A DNA stretch of 64,000 bases from Peptostreptococcaceae bacterium (GTDB taxonomy: Bacteria > Bacillota > Clostridia > Peptostreptococcales > Peptostreptococcaceae): positions 195,866-259,865 of the forward strand of contig JAOARY010000051.1 in assembly GCA_025210335.1 (NCBI GenBank), read 5' to 3'. The translations under genes and the position numbers were made by a program. Under the pieces are notes generated by a model. The model worked only from the letters and a program-made list of their open reading frames with translations, ran no database searches and was not told the DNA's origin. This document shows positions 18,021-25,778 of this stretch, piece after piece. Numbering within the stretch: position 1 is the first letter of the stretch; the number at the start of each line of letters is the position of its first letter.

Positions 18021-18063
18021 GGTAGTATGAAAATAATTCATTTTCATACTACCTTTATTTTAT
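18021..18063 (+). terminator. Terminator of the serine operon
   Basis: GGTAGTATGAAAA (18021-18033) pairs with TTTTCATACTACC (18041-18053), a perfect 13-bp stem with a 7-base loop, followed by TTTATTTTATTT. Its core contains a 20-mer that recurs exactly at 18146. Confidence 0.85.
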
Positions 18064-18165
18064 TTATAGATAAAATTATTGAATATATACAAATATTTTT
18101 TATATATAAAATCAAAAATGGTAAACATATTGTATTATTAAAATTATGAAAATAATTCATTTTCA
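18027..18165. repeat. Exact 20-base repeat pair ATGAAAATAATTCATTTTCA
   Basis: The same imperfect palindrome lies at 18027-18046 and 18146-18165, 119 bases apart. The first copy is inside the serine-operon terminator; the second is about 80 bases before the AraC-type gene. Possible binding sites for that regulator. Confidence 0.6.
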
Positions 18166-18210
18166 AATTATACTATATTTATTTATGGGTAAAATAAATA
18201 TAGTATAATT
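18166..18210. promoter_or_regulatory. 19-bp perfect inverted repeat before the AraC-type gene
   Basis: AATTATACTATATTTATTT (18166-18184) and its exact complement (18192-18210) flank a 7-base ATGGGTA loop. The right arm contains TATAAT (18204-18209), a possible -10 box, so binding or folding here could control the regulator gene. There is no T-run. Confidence 0.6.
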
Positions 18211-18243
18211 AGAAAAATAAAAAAGAGCGGGGTGAAAATTAAA

Positions 18244-19083
18244 TTGCATGAAAAAATAATTATTGATGCTATAAATTATATAAAAGAGCATATAGAAGAA
18301 AATCTAACAGTAGATGATGTAGCTAAACATTGCAATTATTCTAAATATTATTTTAGCAGGATATTTAAATTAAAAGTTGGAGAAAGTGTTTATAAATTTA
18401 TAAAAAGAATGAAAATAGAAAAAAGTATTTTAGATTTAATAGTGCAAGATAAGAAATCTATTACAGAAATAAGTGCAAATTATGGATATAGCTCTTCTAA
18501 TTACAGTGCTGTTTTTGCAAAACATTATAGTAAATCTCCATCTAAGTATAAAAAATATTTTGTTGAAAGTAAAATTAAGTCCAGAAAAGGATTATTTGCA
18601 GATTTATCCAATATTGACTTTGATTTTTTTGATGACTTTATGGAGCCTAAAGTTTTAAATGATATTGAAGTTATTTATGAAAGATTTATTGGAGATTATA
18701 GAAAATTACAAGATTATTGGAAAATATTCTTTGAAAGAAATGGAGTATATTATGATGAAAATAGCTTAAGGATTGAAATTTCATATAATGATCCATTTAT
18801 AACAGATCCAGATAAATGCATAACTGACATTTGCATAACTACATCAAAATCTATAGATGACAATTATAATAAACAAATAATAAAAGGTGGAAAATATATG
18901 GTCTATCATTTTGAAGGTAGCTATAATGATATATTTGAAATGTTTCAAGGAATAATGGGAATATGGATACCACAATCTAAATTAAAATTTGATTTAAAAA
19001 ACAGAAAAATATTTAATATGTTTGAGTTCGTAGATGTTAGTAATGATTTTTATATATTTGATGTACATATACCTTATTGCTGA
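18244..19083 (+). CDS. AraC-family transcriptional regulator with C-terminal effector domain
   Basis: A regulator of 279 residues. Two helix-turn-helix motifs occupy the N-terminal ~105 residues: LTVDDVAKHCNYSKYYFSRIFK and SITEISANYGYSSSNYSAVFAKH. The rest resembles the GyrI/AraC effector-binding domain, with GGKYMVYHFEGSYNDIFEMF and a terminal FDVHIPY. This is the domain order of the Rob/BmrR-like group, not of classical AraC. A longer start, GTG at 18232, overlaps the ribosome binding site GGGGTG; TTG at 18244 is better spaced. The effector is unknown; palindromes upstream may be its sites. Confidence 0.85.
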   Translation: MHEKIIIDAINYIKEHIEENLTVDDVAKHCNYSKYYFSRIFKLKVGESVYKFIKRMKIEKSILDLIVQDKKSITEISANYGYSSSNYSAVFAKHYSKSPSKYKKYFVESKIKSRKGLFADLSNIDFDFFDDFMEPKVLNDIEVIYERFIGDYRKLQDYWKIFFERNGVYYDENSLRIEISYNDPFITDPDKCITDICITTSKSIDDNYNKQIIKGGKYMVYHFEGSYNDIFEMFQGIMGIWIPQSKLKFDLKNRKIFNMFEFVDVSNDFYIFDVHIPYC

Positions 19084-19212
19084 AGCATAAAATTAGAAGT
19101 AATAGTTAATTCAATAAACATATTATAGAGCACAAATTCAGAAGTTTGTAATTTTGATTTTATATATACTTTAGTTAAGTGATAATTATAAATTATAAAA
19201 GGAGTGTTTATT

Positions 19213-19761
19213 ATGAAAATTACAACTATTAATGGAAGTCCAAGAAAGAATGGTTGCTCAGAAAAGTTGCTTAGCAAAGTTAGGGAAGGTGCAAGAGATA
19301 GTGGTATAGAAACGATAAGTTTTATAGTAAATAGAATGAATATAAAGGGATGTCAAGCGTGTATGTTTTGTAAACAAAATAAAGGTTGTATTGTAAAAGA
19401 TGATATGGCAGAAATATATATGGCTATAGATCAATCTGATGTAGTTGTATTTGGTGTTCCTATATATACTCATGAAATGAGTGCTCAACTAAAAACTGTT
19501 TTTGATAGATTTTATTTGTATTCTCGCATGGATAATGATTTTAATTTTTCAAGCACTATGAAAAAAGGGAAAAAATGCATATTGATAATATCATATGGAA
19601 ATCATGATAAGAATATATACAAAAAATATGCAGAATCATTAGTTACTAAATTTAAGCATGTTGGTTTTGAAGAAGTTACAGTATTTGTTGCAAGTGATTC
19701 AATGAACGTTCATCCAGAGTATTTGGAATCGTGTTATGAGATAGGTCGTAATTTATGTTAA
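19213..19761 (+). CDS. NAD(P)H-dependent flavodoxin-like oxidoreductase
   Basis: FMN-binding reductase-like protein of 182 residues. The FMN phosphate loop is GSPRKNGCSEKLL at the N-terminus, and VVFGVPIYTHEMSAQLKTVFDRF is the second flavin-contact segment of the NADPH-dependent FMN reductase / iron-sulfur flavoprotein group. The run CQACMFCKQNKGC supplies four cysteines in the place where iron-sulfur flavoproteins bind a cluster, though the spacing is not one I can assign confidently. AAAGGAG at 19198-19204 fits ATG 19213 better than the GTG at 19204. No terminator is visible between the AraC gene and this one. Confidence 0.85.
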   Translation: MKITTINGSPRKNGCSEKLLSKVREGARDSGIETISFIVNRMNIKGCQACMFCKQNKGCIVKDDMAEIYMAIDQSDVVVFGVPIYTHEMSAQLKTVFDRFYLYSRMDNDFNFSSTMKKGKKCILIISYGNHDKNIYKKYAESLVTKFKHVGFEEVTVFVASDSMNVHPEYLESCYEIGRNLC

Positions 19762-19884
19762 AATACCATAGAAAGATAGCAGTGTAAAATTTTTTGTAAA
19801 AATAAAAATTAATATATTAAACTATTTCTATTAACAAATTACTATTTTAGTCATTTAAATTTTTAATAAAATAAGAAAAACCTT

Positions 19885-19913
19885 TTGCTAAAATGAATTT
19901 AATTTGCTACAAT
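19885..19913 (+). promoter_or_regulatory. Promoter for the cobalamin-riboswitch operon
   Basis: TTGCTA (19885-19890), 17-base spacer, TACAAT (19908-19913) with an upstream TG forming an extended -10. Transcription would start near 19920, shortly before the aptamer. Confidence 0.65.
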
Positions 19914-19939
19914 AGCTTTAGTAAGTGAATATTATTTTA

Positions 19940-20112
19940 TATAGGTCTTTTAGAAGATAAAGGGAATTGGGTGAGAATCCCAAACAGCCCCCGCTACTGT
20001 AAGATTGACGAAAATCCTATTGCCACTGTTTTTGACGGGAAGGTTTGGATTAGTAGGAAGAAATCAAGTCAGGATACCTGCCTATTTAAGTATGCTATAA
20101 ATTTCGGAGGGA
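19940..20112 (+). promoter_or_regulatory. Cobalamin (adenosylcobalamin-type) riboswitch
   Basis: The aptamer core is explicit: GGGTGAGAATCCC then CAGCCCCCGCTACTGTAA, and the B12 box AAGTCAGGATACCTGCC ending at 20082. It binds a cobalamin and, with the terminator downstream, should switch off the following importer and chelatase genes when corrinoid is plentiful. The exact limits of the P1 stem are estimated. Confidence 0.95.
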
Positions 20113-20178
20113 GATTTTAAAGCTTTTTTATATTAATTTAAAGTATAAATTCTTTAGATATGTATTTAATTAAGCGAT

Positions 20179-20206
20179 AAAAGGACTCTTTTGAGTTCTT
20201 TTTTTA
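20179..20206 (+). terminator. Riboswitch-controlled terminator
   Basis: AAAAGGACTC (20179-20188) and GAGTTCTTTT (20193-20202) form a stem with a TTTT loop and a T-run, about 70 bases after the aptamer and 70 before btuC. It is the likely expression platform. Confidence 0.8.
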
Positions 20207-20276
20207 TTGTAATAAATACTCTCCTTTATAAAGCGTTTTCTCGTTTTTTCACTAATAAAAATATTAAGAGGTTTTT

Positions 20277-21320
20277 ATGAATTATAAGAAAGATTTATTT
20301 TCAAATTATATATTAAAAGAAAGAAAAATTAAATTATTTTTACTGGTTTTTGTTTTATTATTAATAATATTATTTTTTTTATTTGCTTCAATGGGCAAAG
20401 TTAAGATTAGTTTTATGGATATTAAGACAATAATTTTATATAAATTAAATTTAATCGAAAATCTTGATAGTAATTTATTATCAAAAGAAGTGATAATGTT
20501 TAATATAAGATTTCCTAGAATCATAATAAGTATATTTGTAGGCATGGGACTTTGTGTGAGTGGGGTTATTTTTCAGTCTATATTATCAAATCCTCTAGCT
20601 GATTCGTATACTATAGGAGTTTCGACTGGTTGTGCTTTTGGGGCTGTATTATCTTTATTTATAAATATGGTATTTGGTATTAATTTGCATATAATGTTTT
20701 TGTCAATAGTATTTGGACTTATTACCCTGGCAATAGTGTGTGCAATTGCAAATAAAAAAGGGGATTTTTCTTCTTCTAATTTAGTTATTGCGGGAATAAT
20801 TGTGAGCTCGATACTTTCATCTGCAATTAGTTTCATAAAAAATATAGCAGGAGAAGAGGTTTCGGTTATTGTTTATTGGCTTATGGGAAGTTTTAGTGCA
20901 AAGTCTTGGTCTTATGTATATTTATGTGTACCTGTAGTAACAATTGGAATAATGCTTACTATGTTTTTTTCTAATGAATTAAATATAATTTCTTTAGGTG
21001 AAGAGGATAGTATGTCTTTGGGAGTTTGTCCTAAGAATACAAGAAAGAAATTTTTAATAATAGGATCTATAATAACAGCAGCATGCGTGTCTGTAAGTGG
21101 AATAATAGGTTTTATTGGTCTTGTTGTTCCTCATATGATTAGATTTTCTGTTACATCTAATAATAAGTATGTAGTTCCATTAAGTGCTATTATGGGAGGG
21201 ATACTGCTATTATGTGCAGATACATTTACTAGAGTTTTATTTGCTAGTGAGATACCTGTTGGAGTTATAACAACTTTACTGGGGGGACCATTTTTTATAT
21301 ATATTTTTATGAGAAAGTAA
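20277..21320 (+). CDS. btuC: FecCD-family ABC permease, probably cobalamin/corrinoid (BtuC-like)
   Basis: Membrane permease of 347 residues with about ten hydrophobic segments, of the BtuC/FhuB/FecCD family that imports cobalamin, heme or siderophores. Typical stretches are RFPRIIISIFVGMGLCVSG, FQSILSNPLADSYTIGVSTG and GFIGLVVPHMIRF. Substrate is inferred from the cobalamin riboswitch directly upstream and the cobalt chelatase downstream, not from the permease itself; a heme or siderophore substrate cannot be excluded. AAGAGG precedes the ATG. The ATPase follows after 11 bases. Confidence 0.85.
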   Translation: MNYKKDLFSNYILKERKIKLFLLVFVLLLIILFFLFASMGKVKISFMDIKTIILYKLNLIENLDSNLLSKEVIMFNIRFPRIIISIFVGMGLCVSGVIFQSILSNPLADSYTIGVSTGCAFGAVLSLFINMVFGINLHIMFLSIVFGLITLAIVCAIANKKGDFSSSNLVIAGIIVSSILSSAISFIKNIAGEEVSVIVYWLMGSFSAKSWSYVYLCVPVVTIGIMLTMFFSNELNIISLGEEDSMSLGVCPKNTRKKFLIIGSIITAACVSVSGIIGFIGLVVPHMIRFSVTSNNKYVVPLSAIMGGILLLCADTFTRVLFASEIPVGVITTLLGGPFFIYIFMRK

Positions 21321-21331
21321 TTGGTGATATT

Positions 21332-22084
21332 ATGTTAAAGCTTAATAATATTTCATTTTCCTATGATGGAAATAAATTTATAGATGATTTAAATATAGAT
21401 ATAAATGATAAAAAATTTATATCTATAATTGGGCCAAATGGTTCTGGAAAATCTACATTGATAAAGATATTGACAAACAATATCAAAGGATATAAAGGCG
21501 ATTTATTTTATTTTGAAAAAAATATAAATAAATATACAGTTAAAGAGTTCTCTAAGGTAAGTGCATATATTGGTCAAAAGAATAATATAAAATTTCCTTA
21601 TACAGCATTAGAACTTGTCCTTATGGGTAGAACTCCACATAAAACTTTGTTTGAATCTTATTCAAAAGAGGATTTTGAAATTTGTAAAAAATATATGCAA
21701 ATGACTGATTGTTATGAATTTTGTGATAGATTAATAACAGATCTTAGTGGTGGAGAATATCAAAGAGTATTATTTGCAAGAAGTTTGGTTCAAAAAACTA
21801 AAATTTTATTTTTGGATGAATCTTTTTCAGCTATGGATATAGCTTATAAAATAAAATGTTTTAAATTGCTTAAAAAATTAATAATAGAAGAAAATCTTAG
21901 CGTTATTTCTATAATGCATGATATTAATTTTGCGTATAAATATAGTGATGAAGTTTTATTAATGAAAGATGGTCAAATTTATAAATTTGGTCGAACCAAA
22001 GATGTTATGAGTGAGAAAAATATAAATTATATTTTTAATACAAATTTGAATTTTTATGAAGATAAAGGCTTTTTTCTAAATTGA
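21332..22084 (+). CDS. btuD: ABC transporter ATP-binding protein, cobalamin/iron-chelate type (BtuD-like)
   Basis: ATPase of 250 residues that pairs with the FecCD permease upstream. Walker A GPNGSGKST is near residue 34, the Q-loop segment is YIGQKNNIKFPYTALELVLMGR, the signature is LSGGEYQRVLFARSLVQ, and Walker B is ILFLDES followed by the SAMD D-loop; the usual Pro after DE is Ser here. The H-loop is IMHDINFAYKYSD. It sits in the riboswitch operon between permease and chelatase. Confidence 0.88.
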   Translation: MLKLNNISFSYDGNKFIDDLNIDINDKKFISIIGPNGSGKSTLIKILTNNIKGYKGDLFYFEKNINKYTVKEFSKVSAYIGQKNNIKFPYTALELVLMGRTPHKTLFESYSKEDFEICKKYMQMTDCYEFCDRLITDLSGGEYQRVLFARSLVQKTKILFLDESFSAMDIAYKIKCFKLLKKLIIEENLSVISIMHDINFAYKYSDEVLLMKDGQIYKFGRTKDVMSEKNINYIFNTNLNFYEDKGFFLN

Positions 22085-22136
22085 TAAAAATTTTATATTT
22101 TTATATAAATCAGATACATAAAAGGAGAGGATTTTA

Positions 22137-23081
22137 ATGAAAAAATTATCATTACTTATCGCATTTGTAATGCTATTTACAAGCATTTCTTTTGCAAATG
22201 AAAAGGAGGAAGTAAAACCAATGGTTTTAGAAGGAAAGAAGGCAGTTTTACTAGTTAGTTTTGGAACTACACATAAGGATACAACAAAAGTAACAATTGA
22301 TGCAATGATGAATATTTTAAAGAATGAATTTGAAGGATTTGAAGTTAGAAAAGCTTATACTTCAAGAATGATTATGAAAATATTAAAAAATAGAGATAAT
22401 ATAATTGTTTTAAATCCTAGTGAAGCTTTAACTAAATTAAAGGAAGATGGATTTAAGCATGTTGTAGTTCAACCTACGCATATAATAAATGGTTTAGAAG
22501 CAGAGTATTTAGAAGAAGAAATTTCTGCATTTAAAAATGATTTTGAAACTTTAAAATTAGGTTCATCTTTACTTACAATGCCAAATGATTATAAAGAAAC
22601 AGCAAAAGCTATAAAGAGTCAAATTAATAAGGAATTAAAAGAAGATGAAGCAGTTGTTTTAATGGGTCATGGAACGCATCATCCAGGAAATTCAGCTTAT
22701 GCTATGATGAATTATGTATTTAATAATATGGATATGAAAAATGTTTATTTAGGAACTGTTGAAGGATATCCTGAATTTGAAGATGTTGTAAAAAATTTAA
22801 AAGCAGATGGTAAAAAGAAAGTAACATTAATGCCGTTTATGTTAGTTGCAGGAGATCATGCTAAGAATGATATGGCTTCAGATGAGGAAGATTCTTGGAA
22901 GTCTATGTTAGAAAAAGAAGGATTTGAAGTTGAAATATATTTACATGGTCTTGGTGAAAATGAAATGATTCAAAAAATATTTGTTTCACATGCAAAAGAA
23001 GCTTTAATAAATGAAGAAGAAGATGTTGCTAAAATGAAAGCTAATATAGCTAATTCTAAGGATGAAGAAGAAAGTAAGTAA
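22137..23081 (+). CDS. cbiK: CbiK-type sirohydrochlorin cobaltochelatase with an export signal
   Basis: Class II chelatase of 314 residues related to CbiK, which inserts cobalt into sirohydrochlorin in the anaerobic cobalamin route. The body starts VLLVSFGTTHKDT; the metal/acid-base histidines fall in MGHGTHHPGNSAY (His178, His181, His182) and MLVAGDHAKNDMASDEEDSW (His241). Unlike cytosolic CbiK it begins with a signal peptide: MKK, a hydrophobic stretch to about residue 19, then SFA before NEKEE. There is no lipobox cysteine, so it should be secreted or kept by membrane or wall. The C-terminus ends in a charged Glu/Lys tail. AAAGGAGAGG precedes the ATG. Confidence 0.88.
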   Translation: MKKLSLLIAFVMLFTSISFANEKEEVKPMVLEGKKAVLLVSFGTTHKDTTKVTIDAMMNILKNEFEGFEVRKAYTSRMIMKILKNRDNIIVLNPSEALTKLKEDGFKHVVVQPTHIINGLEAEYLEEEISAFKNDFETLKLGSSLLTMPNDYKETAKAIKSQINKELKEDEAVVLMGHGTHHPGNSAYAMMNYVFNNMDMKNVYLGTVEGYPEFEDVVKNLKADGKKKVTLMPFMLVAGDHAKNDMASDEEDSWKSMLEKEGFEVEIYLHGLGENEMIQKIFVSHAKEALINEEEDVAKMKANIANSKDEEESK

Positions 23082-23098
23082 ATAAATAAGTAAATATA

Positions 23099-23161
23099 TG
23101 GGGCTGTTGTAAGAAGGATGAGTAATATATTATATTAAATATTCTTAATGCAATAGCTCCA
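23099..23161 (+). promoter_or_regulatory. Hairpin between cbiK and the binding-protein gene
   Basis: TGGGGCTGTTG (23099-23109) pairs, with G-U pairs, to CAATAGCTCCA (23151-23161); an inner TAAGAA/TTCTTA stem extends it. No T-run follows, so it looks like an mRNA-stability or partial attenuation element within the operon. Confidence 0.5.
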
Positions 23162-23188
23162 TTTAAATTTGAAAAAGGAGTTATAAAT

Positions 23189-24118
23189 ATGAAAAAATTA
23201 CTATTACTATTAATTTTGTTAAATAGTTTTATATTTTTTGGTTGCAAAGAAGAACAAAAAATGGATATAAAAGAGATAACGATAATTGATGATATGCAAG
23301 AAGAAATTATCGTTAAGGATGAACCAAAAAGAATAATATCATTATATTCTGCACATACTCAAAATTTATACGATTTAGGACTTAAAGATAATATAGTGGG
23401 TATTTCAACTAGTGATGAATACCCAAAGGATATATTAGATAAAGAAAAATTTAGTTATAAATCAGATCCTGAAGATATTATTGCTAAAAATCCGGATTTG
23501 GTTTTAATAAGACCATTTATAAATAGATCAAAACCTGAATTTGTAAAAATATTAAAAGATGCAAATATAAATGTTGTATCACTTTATCCAAATAATTTTG
23601 ATGAATTTGATTCATATATAGAGAAATTAGGTAAAATAACATTTAAAGAAGAAAAGTCAAAGGAATTATTAGAAGATTTTCATAAAAAAATAGATGAATT
23701 TAAAGTATTTAGTGACAATATGCCACAAGAAAATAAAAAAGCAATATATTTCGAAGCTTCTAAAAAGAATTATAAGACTGTTACAAATGATTCTATGGCT
23801 TCTAAAGCGATTAAATTAGCAGGAGGAATAAACATAGCTTCTGATGCTAAACCTGTAAAAGAAGGAAGTACAATTGGAATTATTGATATTGAAGATTTGA
23901 TTTCTCGTGGGGATAAAATAGATTATTATCTATGTCAAAAAGGAAGAATGAATCCATCGATAAAAAAAGAAGATGTATTAAATCGTGATGAATTTAAGAA
24001 TATAAAAGCAATAAAGAATAAAGATGTATATATAATAGATGAAGCTATAATTTCAAGACCTACATTTAGATATATAGAAGGAATTGAATTTATAAAAGAG
24101 CTTTTATATAAAGAGTAA
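23189..24118 (+). CDS. btuF: Substrate-binding lipoprotein of the corrinoid/iron-chelate ABC importer (BtuF-like)
   Basis: Extracellular binding protein of 309 residues anchored by a lipid on Cys19 (signal peptide then FFGCKEE). The PeriBP/BtuF-FhuD fold shows as KRIISLYSAHTQNLYDLGL, EDIIAKNPDLVLI, NINVVSLYPNNFDEF and a C-terminal NKDVYIIDEAIISRPTFRYIEG. It is the partner of the FecCD permease and ATPase, although cbiK lies between them. AAAAGGAG precedes the ATG. Riboswitch control argues for a corrinoid ligand; the fold alone would also fit heme or siderophore. Confidence 0.85.
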   Translation: MKKLLLLLILLNSFIFFGCKEEQKMDIKEITIIDDMQEEIIVKDEPKRIISLYSAHTQNLYDLGLKDNIVGISTSDEYPKDILDKEKFSYKSDPEDIIAKNPDLVLIRPFINRSKPEFVKILKDANINVVSLYPNNFDEFDSYIEKLGKITFKEEKSKELLEDFHKKIDEFKVFSDNMPQENKKAIYFEASKKNYKTVTNDSMASKAIKLAGGINIASDAKPVKEGSTIGIIDIEDLISRGDKIDYYLCQKGRMNPSIKKEDVLNRDEFKNIKAIKNKDVYIIDEAIISRPTFRYIEGIEFIKELLYKE

Positions 24119-24136
24119 TATATGAAGGATGATTGT

Positions 24137-24976
24137 ATGGACTATAAGATAAAAATTAAAAATGTATCAAAATCATATAAAAAAACAAAAGCATTAACAA
24201 AGCTTAATTTAGAGATAAAAAATAATAGTTTTTTTGGTCTATTAGGGCCTAATGGAGCAGGAAAAACAACATTGATAAAAATATTAACAGGTCTTATAAA
24301 ACCGGATTTAGGTGAAGTGTATATAAATGGAGAGCTTATGCATAGAAATAATATGAAAATAAAATCAATATTAAATGTAGTAAGTCAAAATGCAAATTTG
24401 GATAGAGAGTTAACGGTTTATGAGAATATGGAGTTTGTATCAAGACTTTATAAAATAGATAAAAAAATAAGAGATAAAAGAATAAATGAGCTTTTAACTA
24501 AAGTTGATTTAATGGAGCATAAAGATAAAAAGGCTAGAGGTCTATCTGGTGGAATGAAAAGAAAATTAATGATAGCTAAAGGTCTTATAAATGATCCAAA
24601 AGTATTATTTTTAGATGAACCTACTGTGGGGATTGATTTAAACTCAAGGAGAAAAATTTGGGATATATTAAAATCTATGAAGGATAAAACAATAATACTT
24701 ACAACTCATTATATAGAAGAGGCGGAATATTTATGTGATGACATAGGTCTTATGGATAAAGGTAAAGTTTTTAATGTTGATACTCCTAAAAATTTAAGAG
24801 AAAATTTGGGGGAATATACAGTTGAATATTTCTTGGATAGTAAAACGAAATATAAGCATTTTAAAACAATTGAAGAGGCTAAAAACTATAGTTTAAGTTT
24901 AAATAATGAATATTCAATAAGAAAAACACATTTAGAGGATGTATTTTATAATTTTACAAATAGGAAGGTTTTTTGA
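24137..24976 (+). CDS. ABC-2-type exporter ATP-binding protein
   Basis: ATPase of 279 residues of the CcmA/NodI/drug-exporter group. Walker A is GPNGAGKTT within FFGLLGPNG, the signature is LSGGMKRKLMIAKGLINDP, Walker B is VLFLDEPTVGID, and the H-loop is LTTHYIEEAE. A C-terminal extension of about 60 residues follows. The earlier ATG at 24122 is possible, but AAGGA at 24125-24129 is placed for ATG 24137. It comes 18 bases after the binding-protein gene and overlaps its permease, so it is probably the tail of the riboswitch operon. The exported substrate is unknown. Confidence 0.85.
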   Translation: MDYKIKIKNVSKSYKKTKALTKLNLEIKNNSFFGLLGPNGAGKTTLIKILTGLIKPDLGEVYINGELMHRNNMKIKSILNVVSQNANLDRELTVYENMEFVSRLYKIDKKIRDKRINELLTKVDLMEHKDKKARGLSGGMKRKLMIAKGLINDPKVLFLDEPTVGIDLNSRRKIWDILKSMKDKTIILTTHYIEEAEYLCDDIGLMDKGKVFNVDTPKNLRENLGEYTVEYFLDSKTKYKHFKTIEEAKNYSLSLNNEYSIRKTHLEDVFYNFTNRKVF

Positions 24977-25707
24977 TGGAAGTTTTTACAATTTTATGGA
25001 GAGAGTTTATATTTTTTAAAAAACGTGCTTTAAAAATAACTACAGCAACAATAATAACACCTATATTATATCTAATAGCTTTTGGGTGGGGATTAAAAGG
25101 TAATATAACAATAGAAGGATATTCATACATATCTTTTTTGATTCCTGGTATTATAGCTTTAAGCAGTATGAGGACTAGTTTTAATGCTGTTTCTATTAGA
25201 ATAACTGTTTCAAGATTTACAGAAAAAAGTTTTGAATATTATTTAACAGCACCTATTAATTTATATTTGTTAACATTAGGGCAAATTTTAGCTGGTGCTT
25301 TAAGAGGTTTTTATGCAAGTATTTTAATCTATATTATTACTTTATTGTTTAACCAAAATTTAAATGTAAATATATATTTTTGGATTATTGTATTTTTAAA
25401 TAGTGTTTTGTTTGCATCTTTGGGCTATTTAGCAGCGATGGTAATAGAATCGCATTATGAAATGAACAGATTTACAAGCTTTGTTATAACACCAATGAGC
25501 TTTTTATGTGGTACTTTTTTTTCACTAGATAAAATGCCAATTGTTATAAAAAATATAATATCTTTTTTACCACTTAGTTTTACAACTCAAGCACTTAGAA
25601 ATATTGCTGTTTTTGACAAAATTTTATTTAAAAATATATTTTTTCTACTACTATATATAGTTATTTTTTATCTTCTTAGTGTAAGGGTTTCTTATAGAGA
25701 AGTTTAA
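24976..25707 (+). CDS. ABC-2-type exporter permease
   Basis: Membrane protein of 243 residues with about six hydrophobic segments, of the NodJ/DrrB ABC-2 family; the middle loop has FLIPGIIALSSMRTSFNAVSIRI and MNRFTSFVITPMSFLCGTFFSL, typical of this permease type. The frame opens with a TTG directly before the ATG; the ATG at 24976 overlaps the ATPase stop by one base (TGATG), indicating coupling. It forms the membrane part of the exporter with the ATPase upstream. No clear terminator follows. Confidence 0.85.
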   Translation: MEVFTILWREFIFFKKRALKITTATIITPILYLIAFGWGLKGNITIEGYSYISFLIPGIIALSSMRTSFNAVSIRITVSRFTEKSFEYYLTAPINLYLLTLGQILAGALRGFYASILIYIITLLFNQNLNVNIYFWIIVFLNSVLFASLGYLAAMVIESHYEMNRFTSFVITPMSFLCGTFFSLDKMPIVIKNIISFLPLSFTTQALRNIAVFDKILFKNIFFLLLYIVIFYLLSVRVSYREV

Positions 25708-25778
25708 ATTCTTAAGTTTAGAATATAAGTATAATGGCTATAAACCTTTTGTAAATTATTTTATAAAAGGAGAAAAAT

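Larger units (their letters stand above)
19762..20276 (+). other. Intergenic region holding the cobalamin riboswitch
   Basis: A 515-base gene-free region. It contains an extended -10 promoter (19885-19913), a cobalamin aptamer (about 19940-20112) and a terminator (20179-20206). I see no recognised element in 19762-19884. Confidence 0.8.

Noticed and set aside
22137..22200. Lipobox in the CbiK leader
   Set aside because: There is no cysteine near the predicted cleavage point (SFA then NEKEE), so it is not a lipoprotein.
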